Positions 1-12,300 are shown, counted from the stretch's first letter. The stretch is DNA of 64,000 bases from Erodium maritimum (GCA_963921825.1 OY997594.1:58327675-58391674), one strand, 5' to 3'. Notes: generated by a model not told the origin, from the sequence alone. Program-made: numbers and translations.

Positions 1-339
1 TGGTTTCGTCATAGTTTAGTTTTATTTTCAGTTCGCATTGAAATCAATGATCACGGGTTCGGTTTAATATAATGAATGGAGCATGAAGGCTACACCTTGA
101 GCATCAATCATTGATTTTGTCCTAGTTTAATTTTATTTTCGGTTCGCCTTTATGGCTCTTCCTACACCGGTTGTACCAAATTATTTGTCTCTGAGTTTTT
201 TGTAAAGAGACCTATTGGGTCTCTATATAGTATAATGATTCTTTTCTATTTTGTGGTCAGAGACTTCCTCATGATGCACTCATTTGTAGTTGATATTTAA
301 TTTAATGAAATTGCAACTTTCATCCCCCAAAAAAAAAAG
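1..339 (+). mobile_element. 3' tail of a LINE-like retroposon, cut by the window start
   Basis: The segment ends in a run of about ten A (329-338). It is preceded by a block (aaattgcaactttc) that resembles the 3' end of the LINE at 54254-58454 (agttgcaactttagc then A-run). A stretch near 5-36 is imperfectly repeated at 118-149 (both read tagttta-ttttatttt-c-gttcgc). No coding sequence is visible in this piece. I infer a LINE 3'UTR whose body lies left of the window. The 5' target duplication cannot be seen. Confidence 0.5.
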
Positions 340-1019
340 ATCACTGGAGATTCCCTAATTATACATAACGGATAAACATGAATATGAAGATTAAATATCA
401 ACAATATTATTGGTAGGGAATTGCAACTTTCCCATTATCAATGTATTTTTTCAATAGTCAAACTAAAGAAAGTGTTATTAAGTCTCTTGCTCTGTTAGGG
501 TTTTTGCGTCGCTAGCACAAGCGACATTGTCCTCTCAAGGTCAGTCTTGCTCCTCCCGGCATAGGTTCGGTGGTTCTGCTCCGCCTCAATGGCTTCGATC
601 CCAACCCTCCTCTGGCGCTCCCCTGATTCCACTATCACTGGAGGCGCGCCAATCTCCTTTTCCAAATCCACCCCACTTGGTCAGCGTCTCTTCGGTCTAT
701 CCACCACGATCCGGGATGACCCCTTCCCCATTCGATTTATCCTAACTGACCTCATGCCTCAGTGCAAGTGCTGAATGGATCCTGACTCAAGGATACTTCC
801 CGATTCAAGTCTTGCCATAAAAAGCCTGACTTCAAGATTCTAGCTTAGAACTGTCAAGGGATAATATCGCATCCGCACAAGCAGTATATGCGGCATCTTC
901 TAAGGGATCATAAATATGATATTCTATTCTCATCAGAGACCCTTCTATCTCCACAAAATTTCGTACTCCTAGCTTAATCCCTAGGATTTTATGGGCATAT
1001 TTGTCTCCCGACTTCGGAG
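340..1019. other. Intergenic; no supported gene
   Basis: AT-rich sequence followed from about 500 by a moderately GC-rich stretch with short overlapping reading frames of 61-73 codons that match nothing I recognise. It may be 5' sequence of the decayed LINE that follows, but I see no ORF1 zinc knuckle or other diagnostic motif. Confidence 0.4.
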
Positions 1020-4000
1020 ACACAAAGGGGATTGGCCCTGTTTTGGGTACATGGGGTCGATGTGATTCTACATGAACCTAACGGGCATTACATTTATGTA
1101 GAAGTATTGATGCAAGGTCATGAGGATGTGTCTTACAAGTATCTATGGTGAGGCACGACGAGAACGCCGACATCGAACCTAGGATCTGCTATGTCAATTG
1201 CATCAATCTTCCCGTCCCAATTTAATTATTATGGGGATTTTAATGGGGACTGGACCAAGAAGAGACGACAGGTGGTAAGACTTATCCCGATGGCTTGGCG
1301 GAGGATTTTGTCAAGTTGATGAGGACCTAGATCTTGTTGATATCCCGATGTCGGGCCACCAATTTACTTGATTTTGGGGGAGAACCCACAATCGACGCAA
1401 TCAGTCTTGACTAGACAGGGCATTGACGCCATTTCGTAATATTATTCTTTGTCAGACTTGGACTTCTACAATACGAGTACTACGACCGTGATCACTGGCC
1501 AATCCTGCTCTCTCTAGCATGTAAAGTGAACCACCGTGGCTCCCCAAAATTTAAATTCCAATTGTAGTGGAAACGGGATCCGAAATACGGTAAAGTGGTG
1601 TAAAAGATGTGGGATAAATCGCCCTCGAAACCGATTACGGATGTGATACAAAAGGTGAGGTTATCACTGAGTAAATGGGGTCGGTTTCATTTAAAAAAGA
1701 AATGTGAACCAAATCAAGTGGTGTCAACGACGTATTGCATAACTTAATGGAAGGGTTGACCGAGCCGGGGTCCATAGGCAAGAAGATATTCATATCCAGT
1801 ATGAAAAAGCGTTGTGTACTCAGGAGGTTTTTTGGTGCCAGAGGGCTGAGTAGCATTGACTGTGGAGGGGGATAAGAACACTAATTTCTTTCAGGCAGCG
1901 ACCTCTTATAGGCGTAGGATAAATGTGGTGGTAGCACTTAAGAATACGATGGGAAAATTGGTCATATAGAACACATTAATGCAGGAGCTCATTATTGAGT
2001 ATTTTGGCCACCTATTCACTACCAGTCACTCGGATTTGGATAATTTTCCTATTAACCTCCCCCCTCGGATTACGATCTCACAAAATCAGTCTCTCTTGGC
2101 ACCAGGAACTACATATGAAATTCGGACGGTCGTTTTTCAGATGGGACCAGACAAATCTCCAAGCCCGAACGGTCTTAACCCGCGATTCCATCAGTATTAT
2201 TGGCCTCTGGTAGAAGAGGAGGTAATCCGCTTCATCAAGGGCGTCATCACGACTAGGGGCTTTGATCTAAAACTGAACGACACTTTCATTGTCCATATCC
2301 CCAAGAGACCGGACTCGGACGTGGTTACAGACTTACGACCCATTGCACTATGTAATGTTATATTCCGTATCATGTCAAAGGTCATGGATAATAGACTTCA
2401 TCCTCTCCTTCAACATGTGATCTCAGAGTCGCATAAGGCTTTCATCTCGTACCGCTTTATTCAGGACAATGTACTCATCTTATTTGAAATTATACATTAT
2501 TTAAGAAGGAAAAGACATAGTGCTACGGGTCTTATGACTCTAAAACTGGACATAAGTAAGACCTATGATAGGGTCAAATGGGATTACTTACTGACTATTA
2601 ACAACATGCTTGGCTTCTTGGTAGATTGGATTGTGTTGGTGACATGTTGTATGAGAACGGTCCAAAATACTAAGTGTCCTCGGGAGTTCGGGAAACACCT
2701 CGGTTCACCCCATCATAGGGTATCCGCTAAGGAGATCCTGTAGACCATATTTATTCCTCTTTTTTTTATAGAGGGACTATATCACCTTCTCTAATAAGCG
2801 TATAGAGCTGGTTCTATTCATGGCGTTTGGGTTGCTAATTAGCCCCTAAGATATCGCACATGTTTTTTTACTGGAGATTTTTACATCAACTGTAGGGCTA
2901 CTACAAGCGAAGCACAACATATACGGGACATCTCTAGTGTTTTGGGGAAAGTGTCGAGGCAGGTCCTAAATCTAAATAAATCATCTATCTTTTTCAGCAT
3001 AAATAAGCAAACTGGTATGCGCCATTGTGGGATTCTTTCTATTGCCGAAACTTCAGCTACATCCATGTACCTTGGGGTTCTTAATATGATCGGACAAAAT
3101 CGAAATACGGTTATGGCTTATTTAGGGGATCAGATCCTTACGTGAATCAGGTCGTGGGATGGTAAATTCCTCTCGCCTGAAGAACTGGAGGTTATGATCC
3201 GATGGGTCCTCACATCCTTACCGTTTTATGGCATGTTAGTTTTTTGAGTCCCCCGTCGAATTGTGGATCTTATCCATGTCACATTAGCCCGCTTCTGGTG
3301 GGAGGGGGGGATCAGCTCGACTGAATATTTTGAAAGATTGGTATAAGCTATGTATGCCAAAGGAATGTGGGGGTATGAAATTTTGGCACATGCAAGATTT
3401 GAATACAACTCTCCTTGGGAAACAGGCTTGGGGCCTTATTCAGCGTCCTCAATCTCTAGTGCCTCGGATCCTCAAAGCCCAATATTACCCACCCACCGAT
3501 TTTCTACAAGCACAAATTGGGCTTAACCCAAGCTTTACATGAGATAGTATTTTCTCAACACAAGAAATCCTACGTAATGGCCTTTAGATTGCTATTATGG
3601 ATGGACAAGATACTATGATCAAAGGCAGACCATGGTTGATTGGGACGATACCATAAATAGAATCATCAGGAGCCACTCTGAATGGAGCCCCTATCGCATG
3701 TCTCATGATTCCTGGCTCCCGTTTTTGGGACGTTGATCTTATTCATCGCCTGTTTGACGTTACGGATCGAGAGAATATTCTTCAGGTTCCTCTCTATGAT
3801 AACATAAGAAGGGATGAATGGTATTAGGCGACCGATAGAACGAGTTTTTATTCGACGAAAGCAGGGTATGTAGAACTAGGTCATACTCGCACCAAGCTCG
3901 TCAAAATACCGCGACAGTCACATGAGCCTCTTTGTGGAACATCCCGATACCGCCACGCCAACGAGTTTTTCTGTGGAGGTGTCTTACATATATCCTTCAG

Positions 4001-4888
4001 GTGGCATCTAATCTAATTCGTCGGTATATTTCGGCTTCTCCAATATGTGTTATTTGTGGTCAGGGTCAAAACACCGTTGTCCATCTATTTCTATCTTGTG
4101 GCTTTGCGAAACATGTTGGGCACAATTGGGAGGGGTTTCACCATATGCAAATAACATCGTGTTTGAGACATGGTAGGAATCTATTTCAGCGGGCATGAAC
4201 ATGGGTCGGATATCAGAGATCCTTAGTGACCTTATGGGAATATGGAAGGCACGAAATGCTCTAATGTGGGGGGCTATCACGCCCATTGCTCTGGAGGTGA
4301 TCTCGGCTGCAAAAACTAACTTGTCAGCCTGACGGGAAACAAATGGTAACCTCCTGACTCCACACTCGATATCACTGGCCGTCTAGATGGGTATCTCCTC
4401 CATTAGGCACAATTGTCATCAATGTGGTTGGAGCAATTTTCCAAGACTCTGGCTAATCTGCCTAGGGTATTATAGCCCGAATGACCGGGGGGATTGTGAG
4501 CCTAATTGTTAATGGGGCCCTTCTGGGTTGCTGGTCCCCGATCATGATTGAAGCATCCACTTTAGGAATGGTTCTACGAAATAAACACACCCTGGGGGCA
4601 GGCCCGATTATTTTCAGATTCGATGCCTAAGTCCTCCTGAATATGATCAAGACGAGTGAGCCACCAACATCCCCGATGTGTACTATCATCTGGGACATTC
4701 GTCACATACTTCTTCAAAACGAGAGGATAACTCTCGAATTTGTAAAAAGATCTGCGAACAAAATTACTTACTGATTAGCCAGAAAAAAAATGTTCGATAC
4801 GTATTCTTAATGATCAGGACTTTTCCTGATGCACTTCAATATATTCTTATCTAAATAATAAAATTTACAACTTTTAATATAAAAAAAT
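1020..4888 (+). mobile_element. Decayed L1-type LINE, copy 1 (EN, RT, RNase H)
   Basis: A non-LTR retrotransposon whose single polyprotein would copy its own RNA into DNA at the insertion site. Visible in order: endonuclease remnant (YGDFNGD near 1235; DIPMSGHQF-like block near 1340), reverse transcriptase from about 1979 with [33 protein letters not shown] and the motif A block LKLDISKTYDRVKWDYL, then the connecting region near 3330-3540, a zf-RVT-like part (ICVICGQGQNTVVHLFLSCG near 4040) and an RNase H-like tail near 4420-4790. The longest open stretch is 254 codons (1979-2743). Stops and frame changes interrupt every domain, and the first RNase H aspartate block reads NVVG where copy 2 has NVDG. 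It is collinear with the element at 54254-58454. The left boundary is approximate. The 3' end is an A-rich stretch ending near 4888. Confidence 0.85.
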
Positions 4889-4904
4889 GTAATTTTCCAT
4901 ATAT

Positions 4905-6304
4905 TTTTTTGAAACGGGAAATAAGTAGTATTACGATCTTATCAGTCTTACAAGGGGGGACCTAACAGTCCCGGACACCAGCTTTTGTCCCGATCGGTCG
5001 TGGCCCATCGGGCGCACATGGTTCCATACATTTAGTCTGCTTTTTTTCGCAGATCCGAACTCAAGAGCTTCTCGATCCAACGTTTTGAAGGGTAAATAAA
5101 TGACAGAATAGAAACTAACTAGCCAACACATTATTCTCCCTAAACCAAGTAAACTGAAATGAAATACAGCCTTGGTTGCGGATTCCCCGAGACTTCCCGG
5201 CTTTGGACGTCCCGGGTCTGTGGGTATAGGCCCCTGACGGTCCTCACCACCCCCGCCCTGGGGGATCATTCATCCCCCGGGGGATTGTTGTCCTCCGGGC
5301 TAACTTCCCGTTCCTGTACTTGCTCAGTAATGGTTGGCAATATCTTGAACTCCGGCTTGTGACCCGTCTTTATCACCCTGGGTCTTGGTCCAACGGCTGT
5401 GGTAAATCGCAGGAACCCCCGGCGGGCCAAGGTGCAGTCCTTCAAGTCACCCAATCTCGGATCAGGTCTTTTCCACTTTGCTCCGATCTTCAGGTTTGAT
5501 ATAGGGCTTGGGGCTTCCTAGCCTTGTTGCTTGGTTATCGTTGGAGACGGGACCAAAACCCTAACCGTTGTAATACGAGGCTCATGGTGTCCATGACTCC
5601 TACTATTCGCGAATCTCCTAGGGTTTGCTGGCCCCGTGTAGTGAGAAGCCCTCCCAGGTTGTATCCCAGTCCTCAAGTGAGCATATCCTGGTTTGTAAGC
5701 TGAAGCCCAGGAGAAGCATTGTACCGGATCCCATTGGTAGGCCGGGATCACGATGTGCACCGGCGGGAGGGGGGGGGGGGGGGGGGGACAGGCCCCGATG
5801 CAAGGCCTCCTGTCGCCGGAGTTCCTGATCCCAGTCCGGAAGGGGACGTCGGTTGTCGTGACTGGCTGCAAAGGACCGTACGAGCTCCGGTACGGGTCGA
5901 CTCCAGGGGGCCGGATGTAACCACGTCGGTTCGTGGGTCGCACCGTGCATGGACCACCCATGATTGTGCAGGATCAGAGTGGGGTTGGGGTGGTCGATCA
6001 TGGGGGGACGCAAATGACCTAGCGAAGGAGCGATCATGGGGTAGGTGGTCCGACGACCATGGTGTCCGAGTGGGATAACCATCTCGATGACAGCGTGAGA
6101 ATGGTAGAACCATAACTGATGCGTAGGGGAGGGAGCACGGTGGAAAAGGGGATACAAACGATGGAGGAGGGACGATGCCTGGCGGTGGAGCAGCGGCGGC
6201 GGCGACGACGACTGTAAACTCTAGTAGGGTATGAGAGGAACCTCAATGAAGTGTGTGGAGAGCGTTTTTTTAAATATATCACACCTTAATTTAACAACTT
6301 CAAG
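4905..6304 (-). mobile_element. Non-autonomous retroposon, family R copy 1
   Basis: A 1.4 kb element on the minus strand bounded by a 16-bp target duplication, gtaattttccatatat, at 4889-4904 and 6305-6320. Its 3' end is CCCGTTTC plus an A-run (read as tttttt-gaaacggg on the plus strand). The last ~190 bp match the ends of the elements at 22071-23401 and 22055-24229; shared blocks include ACGTTGGATC, GAGTTCGGATCTGCGA and CCGATYGGGAC. No reverse transcriptase is present, so it was probably mobilised by a LINE. Several frames are open for 100-180 codons but are low-complexity and overlap on both strands, so I do not call a gene. It carries a 19-base G run at 5769-5787. It landed just at the 3' end of LINE copy 1. 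Confidence 0.8.
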
Positions 6305-6382
6305 GTAATTTTCCATATATCTTGAGTCGATAAAACAAAAGTCAACCGTAAATTTTGGTAATGAAATCCCCGAAATATTACA

Positions 6383-6390
6383 TATAAAAA
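6383..6390 (+). promoter_or_regulatory. Possible TATA box of the 6628 gene
   Basis: TATAAAAA lies about 245 bp before the start codon of the membrane-protein gene, which would leave a 5'UTR of roughly 210 bp. Position and sequence suit a plant core promoter, but the surrounding DNA is AT-rich, so chance matches are likely. Confidence 0.35.
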
Positions 6391-6627
6391 GATATATTTA
6401 TTGAGAGATATAGGAAAATAGTCACTCGGTGCCTAACATTTTAAAGGGAAATTGAAATCGAGAAAGGGTCATTTACTGCTCTGTGCCAAAGCCGCAAGTC
6501 TCTGCCGCGGAGATCTGCGACACTTCATTTAATTCTCGAAGCATCAAAGAAGGCTCCCAGCTCTCCACTGAGCTTTGCCTTACACAAAAAGCGACCCAAC
6601 CAAAGCCAAAGCTCTCTCTGAGCTTGA

Positions 6628-8145
6628 ATGGGCTTTTCTTCAAAGGCCAAGGCCAGAGCCACCGGCGGCGAGAACTGGGGCATGGGTCTGCTCTTTGTCT
6701 TCTTCCCCGACGAACCCATTGTCGACACCACCGACCTCTTCTCTTCTTCTCCCTCTTCCCTCAAATCTCCTATCCGAAGAAGCAATTCCAATCCCATCCT
6801 CAGCAAGGCTCAATCCACTATCTCGATCTGCTTCCTCCTTGTCTGCGTCACTTTCCTCCTCTTCACCCTCTCCACCTTCGAGCCCACTGTGTCTCCGACC
6901 ACCAACCCACAAATCAACCCTTCCCGGAGACTGATGTCGGAGAAGTTCCCGGCCAAATACGGGCTCAAATCGAACCCCAGACCCAATTCTCCGTTATCTG
7001 CGTTCTGGCTACGGAACAAATGGAGGGGAAAATCCGATTTCGAATCCAAATCGGCGTCTCCGTACCCAATTGCGTTGCAGGGGATGGGTGCTCTGTACAG
7101 GAGAGGAACCAGAGCCATGAACGATCTCATTGTCGGCCATTTAGTGGAAAATGTCACCGACGCCGAGCTCCGGTTGTTCCTGAGGCTCCTCCACCGCTCA
7201 GGTCTCACCGCCAAATCAGACCTGGCGCTCGTCTTCGACTCCCTGGCCTCCGCGACGAGATTCGGCCCCGTGGTCGAAGAAGAGAACGACTTGTTCCTCC
7301 AACTCATCGACCGCTACCGGAGTATCAACGTCAGCTCAGCACCGACCTCCAAAACGGCGGCGAGTTTCGACGTGACCCAGTTTGTGAAATCCGGTAAAAC
7401 GGAGAAGGAGCCGGGAGAGCCATTGTGGGGAAAGAAGAGTCGGAGCAATTACAATTACAACGCCTCGGGGAGCGGAGAAGGAGATACAGAATCGACTCGG
7501 GTGAGTTGCGGGTCGGTGGTGGGTTTCGACGTCACCGAGCTCGACCCGGAGAACTCGCTTTCCGGGTTCGTGAACCACGTGCCGGTGAGTCTCCGACGGT
7601 GGGCTTGCTACCCGATGCTACTCGGCCGAGTCAGGCGGAATTTCAAGCACACAATGCTGGTAGACGTGAAGAGCCTGCTGATTCTCGGGGACCCACTCAG
7701 CCGAGTCCGGAACCGGGGAGCCGAGTCGGTGCTTATATCGGCAACGAGTTCCGGCAAGCACGCGAAGAAGACTCACCCACACCGGCCACTGAACTCGGCG
7801 ATGATTATGGGCGGAAGCCGCGGCGTGCGGCGGCTGGCGAGCGCGATGCTGACGGAGATCGCGAGGGCCGCAATGCAACGCAGCAAGAAGAACCCGGTGA
7901 CGGAGTCTGGCGTACTGAGTCAACTCGCCGGCAACGACATCATACTGAAGGGAAAGGGTATAAGTTTGGTGACGTCAGCAGACCCGGTTCCGGAAGCGAG
8001 TTCACTGCACTCGGGGTCTCACTCGGCCTTGGCGGTGATTCAGCGCGGTAACAGTAACAGTAATAACCATCATGAAGTGAGTAAGGTTATTATGAAGCAA
8101 ATATGTTCGATTGAGGTAGATTCTTCTGTGTATAGTGATTGCTAG
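6628..8145 (+). CDS. Intronless single-pass membrane protein, plant family of unknown function (DUF7780-like)
   Basis: A 505-residue protein in one GC-richer exon. The ATG at 6628 is the first in frame; overlapping frames here are shadows. Residues 1-60 are Ser-rich and basic. Residues ~64-84 (SICFLLVCVTFLLFTLS) form one hydrophobic span with basic residues before it, suggesting a type II Golgi/ER membrane protein. Residues 141-235 form a helical block (GMGALYRRGTRAMNDLIVGH onward). Residues 296-370 are the most recognisable part, with VGFDVTELDPENSLSGFVNH and RRWACYPMLLGRVRRNFKH followed by MLVDVKSLLILGDPLSRVR. I recall this block from plant proteins labelled only DUF, with a layout reminiscent of glycosyltransferases; the domain name is from memory and the enzymatic idea is inference. 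Residues 255-292 and 455-485 look disordered. The stop is TAG, and an AATAAA-like signal follows at once (8149). The gene looks intact. Confidence 0.88.
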   Translation: MGFSSKAKARATGGENWGMGLLFVFFPDEPIVDTTDLFSSSPSSLKSPIRRSNSNPILSKAQSTISICFLLVCVTFLLFTLSTFEPTVSPTTNPQINPSRRLMSEKFPAKYGLKSNPRPNSPLSAFWLRNKWRGKSDFESKSASPYPIALQGMGALYRRGTRAMNDLIVGHLVENVTDAELRLFLRLLHRSGLTAKSDLALVFDSLASATRFGPVVEEENDLFLQLIDRYRSINVSSAPTSKTAASFDVTQFVKSGKTEKEPGEPLWGKKSRSNYNYNASGSGEGDTESTRVSCGSVVGFDVTELDPENSLSGFVNHVPVSLRRWACYPMLLGRVRRNFKHTMLVDVKSLLILGDPLSRVRNRGAESVLISATSSGKHAKKTHPHRPLNSAMIMGGSRGVRRLASAMLTEIARAAMQRSKKNPVTESGVLSQLAGNDIILKGKGISLVTSADPVPEASSLHSGSHSALAVIQRGNSNSNNHHEVSKVIMKQICSIEVDSSVYSDC

Positions 8146-8417
8146 TGAAATAAAACATACATTTATATCGAGTGATAAAAAAAATATGAAATTAGGGATT
8201 AGAGAATATTTAGAAGTGGACCTTTCCTTTTTGTAGGTGAAATTGCTATTGTTTTCTTCTTTGTTGTATGGTCCAATAATGAATGCGAAAACAACTGCGT
8301 TGGCTGCATTGCATGCCTTCTTTTTTCCAGCCTTTTCTTTCGGAGCATAATGATACTGATTTTATTGATAAAAGTAAGGTACGAAATAACATTAAGTTTC
8401 AGGTTATAGTCTGGGGA

Positions 8418-9612
8418 GGAGAAATCAAATACAACCATGTCTTAACCTAAAAACTAGAGAACCAATCTAAACCATGTATTTTAAGAATGGATGGATGAGA
8501 TGCAATTGAGTAGTTGACTTGTTGACTGCAAAAAAAACAGCACTTTTTAATAAGTACTAAGGGCTTTTCAGTAAAACTATCTTGTTATTTTTTTAATCAA
8601 TTCACTAATTTAATTTTTCCCGTTTCGTTTGAACTCCGATTGGCTTCAAACTTGCGCCATTAGTTTTTTTTTATAAGGGATTTAAATCAAGATCAGTCAT
8701 GAATATATTTTGAAGCACGAAAAAAAAAATTATTTCGGTGTTGATTTTTTTTTCAAATCTGGGTATTTTTTTATCAACACTTTGCTCTGGATTTATCAAC
8801 ACTTGTACACTGGTTTTATCAACACTTTACACTGGTTTTATCACCTCATTTTCCAAAACTGATCATGTTTTTATCACCTCATCGCGTGCTTTTTATGAAC
8901 ACTAGGTTTATCATTCAATTACGTGTGTTTTATCATCCCCATCAGATGGTTTTTTTGAAGCACGAATTTTGTTTTATTTCGGGGCTGGCTTTTAAAGAAA
9001 TTATATCTGGCTAATTTTTACCAACACTTTGCTCTGGTTTTATCAACACTTTATATTGGTTTTATCAACACTCTACACTGGTTTTATCACCCCATTCTCC
9101 AAAACTGATCATGATTAGTTTATCACACTTATTATCAAAATTGAACATGGTTTTTATCATCTCAGTACATGTTTTTATCAACATTTAGCACTAGTTTGAT
9201 ACCTCCGATATAAAACATTTATTAGTGAAGATTTATCAACACTCAACATTTTTTTATCACTCCGATATACCTTTTTATTTTCGTGCTTCAAAATATATTC
9301 ATGATTGATCTTGATTTAAAGCCCTTGAAAAAAATAAAAATATTGGCGCAAGTTTGAAGCTAATCGGAGTTCAAACGAATCGGGAAATATTAAATTAGAG
9401 AATTGGTGAAGAAAAAAATGGACACTTGTCCACATGGCACCATGCTTTTACAATTATGCCCTTGCTTGTGTGAGAAAAGATGAAATTGGCGTGAGTTTGA
9501 GTGAAATTGGGGTGATGATGTGGCATCATGTGGAATGTTGGATGTTAGGTGTGTGTGGCTAGGATTGGTTCTCTAGTTTTTAGGTTAAGAGTGGTTTGTA
9601 GCCGATTTCACC
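8418..9612. mobile_element. Foldback (long terminal inverted repeat) element with internal duplication
   Basis: The left arm from 8418 (ggagaaatc ... aacctaaaaactagagaacc) is mirrored at the right end (ggttctctagtttttaggtt ... gatttcacc, to 9612). A second arm block (caaacttgcgcca; aatatattttgaagcacgaa at ~8703) is mirrored at 9285-9400. Between the arms a segment is directly duplicated with a period of about 247 bp, and both copies hold runs of TTTATCAACACT variants. No transposase frame is present and no clear target duplication is seen, so the superfamily is unassigned. Part of the right arm resembles sequence at about 49725-49900. It begins about 270 bp downstream of the membrane-protein gene. 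Confidence 0.7.
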
Positions 9613-11040
9613 TCTTTACATCAATAAACAAGTATATCAGAATTCAAGATCGCAATAATTATGACCGTTTTGTATTGCAACTAAACAAACTAGTAATACA
9701 CGTAAACACAACATACTAACGATGACTATTACACGTGTATATTTAGGAATCTGACCTAATCTCGTAAGGAGGCGCGTAACCTAGACTTGAACTGAATATC
9801 ATAATTGGTTCGACCTGAACCCAACTATCATAGCTAGAAAACTTGTGGATCCTCCAAGGGGTACCTTTGAACTGTTGATGGATGCACATGGTTTGGGGAG
9901 AGATCACGTGACATGGTGGACAGTTAAAACTTACAAAAAGGAAAAAACAGATAAGGTAAAATAGAACCAAACGATCATGACGACCCAAAATCGGGAGAAT
10001 GATCGAGGAGAAGGCAACGGTGGAGGCCAAGGAGGATATTTATCGATAGCGATTTTAGGACGACGGGGGCTGATAAGGGGAGCGGCGGCTCTGACGGCTT
10101 CCCCTTGGGACCTCAGTAGATCCACAAGCTCTAAGGAAGGAGGCAGAGGCGGCGACGATCGTCGACCGCGAGTAGTGAGGGGAGGATGAGGCACCATGGA
10201 TCTCTTCTTATGACCAATCCGAGAGGAGATCCAGAGAAAGAAGACATGCGACGAACAGTTAGTCCGTTATTGTAGCAGATGTACAGACGTTTAGTCCGCT
10301 ATTGTAGCATCACCCTGGTGAAACCTAGGGATTGGTTCAACAAACAAATACCGTTTGCATTTTCTTGTTAGTCTTACGATGTTACAATTTTTTGCTTATT
10401 ATGTTGCATGTGTTTCATTTGGATATTCCATTTTCTAGGTGATGGTTGCACTCTCTCCACCCTCATATTAATGGTTTTGGTGAAATTGACGCCTTCTTTC
10501 TTCGTGCTCGTTACCGTCTCTTAAAAAACGATTTTTTGGCGGAGGTACTGTGAGGGGCTTGTGGTATGGCCTCTCGGAGGTTGGCGGAAGAGATAGGGAA
10601 GCTCCAACAGGAAAACAAAAGCATGTTGACGATGGTTCGAATAACGACATATAACAAGGCCTGATCACCTCTACCCCAGATTTGCGATGACGATGATCGG
10701 TCTGTGGGGATTTCGGTGATCATGGAAATGGGGTGATGGGCCTCACAAGATGGCGGTTGGTCGGCACCAAGTGGTCGCTGAAGGTTGACTGTCTACCATG
10801 CAATGTATAGTGAGCAGCCTTATCAAGGGTTATGATGGGGGGGGGGGGGGGTGTGCTAGAAGACCACCTCACAGCAGAATTGGACAAGTTTTCCCGACTT
10901 TCTTCTACGAATTGGGGAAACCTTAATTGTCTTAACAGTTCAAGGCATTAACCCAGTAGTGTCATTAACTCTTTGTGTCTACTTAATTGTCCATGGCAGT
11001 TGAGCTGAACTAATGCATCCTATGTTGACTAATATGAACG
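9613..11040. other. Intergenic; no supported gene
   Basis: Mixed AT-rich and GC-rich DNA. A GC-rich stretch near 9990-10190 is open in several frames on both strands without recognisable motifs. A poly-G run lies near 10838-10850. The 10440-10960 stretch has the texture of an old retroposon, but I see no boundary. Confidence 0.35.
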
Positions 11041-11049
11041 AATTTTATA

Positions 11050-12300
11050 ACAAGTCTAATAAAATGATCTCTCTTTTTCTCTCTAAACTCTTCCAAACCC
11101 TAACTCGACTTCTTATCGTTTCTTCCAACGGTCTCGCATGCGGCGTCCATGGCCTTTGGCCATAGGTTCCACTGGTGATTACATTTCCCCTCTTTCCTGT
11201 CGTCCCCTTCTATGTTTTTCCTCCCTCTTCCTTGATTTCTTTATTTGCGCCTCATATTTTTCCCTCTCAGCACTGTCGTCTTCCACGAATATGGTGAGCT
11301 CATCATTCTCGAGGTGCTCCTCCGAATTTGACATTAAGATTTGCTCCCATTTCCCTTTGTTTTCTCCTTTTTTCGGAGATATGTTCCGGTTGTACTCCGG
11401 TGTTATATGGTGGTTGGTCTACCTTTAGGGAATAAGTTTTTTGTGTTTGTTTATTTGGTATTGGGGCCTGATATGTTAGGTGGGCTTGGGGTTCTTACTA
11501 CGAGTGTGGTTGCTTACTCTGTGGCTTAGTGTTTTCGGTTACTCGCTACCATTCTTAGTGCATTTCTCCTATCTCTTTTCGGATGGAAGAAGATATGAGA
11601 GAGTTTGGTGGCTAACTCTTTGTGTTGGATCGTCGTGGAGGCTGGTCTTCAATGGGTTACATCCGGTAGTTGAGTAGTGATGGGTAGAGGCTGTCAAGAG
11701 CTTCGTTGCAGTTCTGGTGGTGTTGCTTCACTCTCCTTCCCAGATTTTTGCGGCCGGTCGTTGCGCACAACATGGTCTCCCCCTCATTTCGTCTTCTCCA
11801 GTGACGTCTTAGAACCTGACAGTGTTATCTCTCTTGATGGTGTCGGCCACGAGTTTGGCCTTTTGGTGTTCCGAGAGTGTGTGTGGTGGCTCGTTTTGGG
11901 CATCGTGTTGGGGTGTTCCACATATGGTTCTTGGTCTCGCTGTCTTCCAGGTGCCGTGATCTTCAAACGGTCTTCAGGAGCTCGAATTTGTGTTGCTGGG
12001 TCCCGATGTCGTGTTGTCCGCGTGGTGAGGGAGGTAAGCTCTATGCTCAAGGGTGGTTCGGGACTCGAGATTTTCTCTATTTTTTTTTCGTTTTGTTGTT
12101 TTTAATTACTTTGGCTTAGTTGCTGGGCTTGAGGCTTTTTTTGAGTTGAGCTTCATGGTTGTGAAATTTGCTTTATTTGTGTTGGTTGATGCTTCATGGT
12201 TGAGAATTTTGTGTTTGTAAGCTGTTGGTCTGTACTGAGGGTGTTGATTTGTCAGCCCTTTATCCTTTTCTTCACGTTGAAGAATAATATTTGCTGAAAA
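11050..12300 (+). mobile_element. Retroposon-like sequence, unclassified
   Basis: It starts with the leader style of plant LINE derivatives (aaaccctaact, then ggcgtccatggcctttggcc near 11142). That block resembles the 5' part of the retroposon near 23500 (cctccatggctttggccata). It ends in a T-rich, LINE-like 3' stretch near 12250-12300 (gaataatatttgctgaaaaa). Open frames of 60-142 codons have no recognised domain. No target duplication was found, so both ends are approximate. Confidence 0.4.

Noticed and set aside
5518-6157. Minus-strand frames of 120-180 codons
   Set aside because: They overlap one another on both strands within a GC-rich retroposon and run through a G/C homopolymer; no domain is recognisable.
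6483-7397. A 304-codon plus-strand frame overlapping the membrane-protein gene
   Set aside because: It is a low-complexity shadow (Arg, His and Pro-rich) in another frame of the 6628-8145 gene; the gene frame has a membrane span and conserved-looking blocks.
9743-10197. Possible minus-strand first exon with a hydrophobic segment
   Set aside because: The two overlapping frames lack conserved motifs and no downstream exon could be identified.
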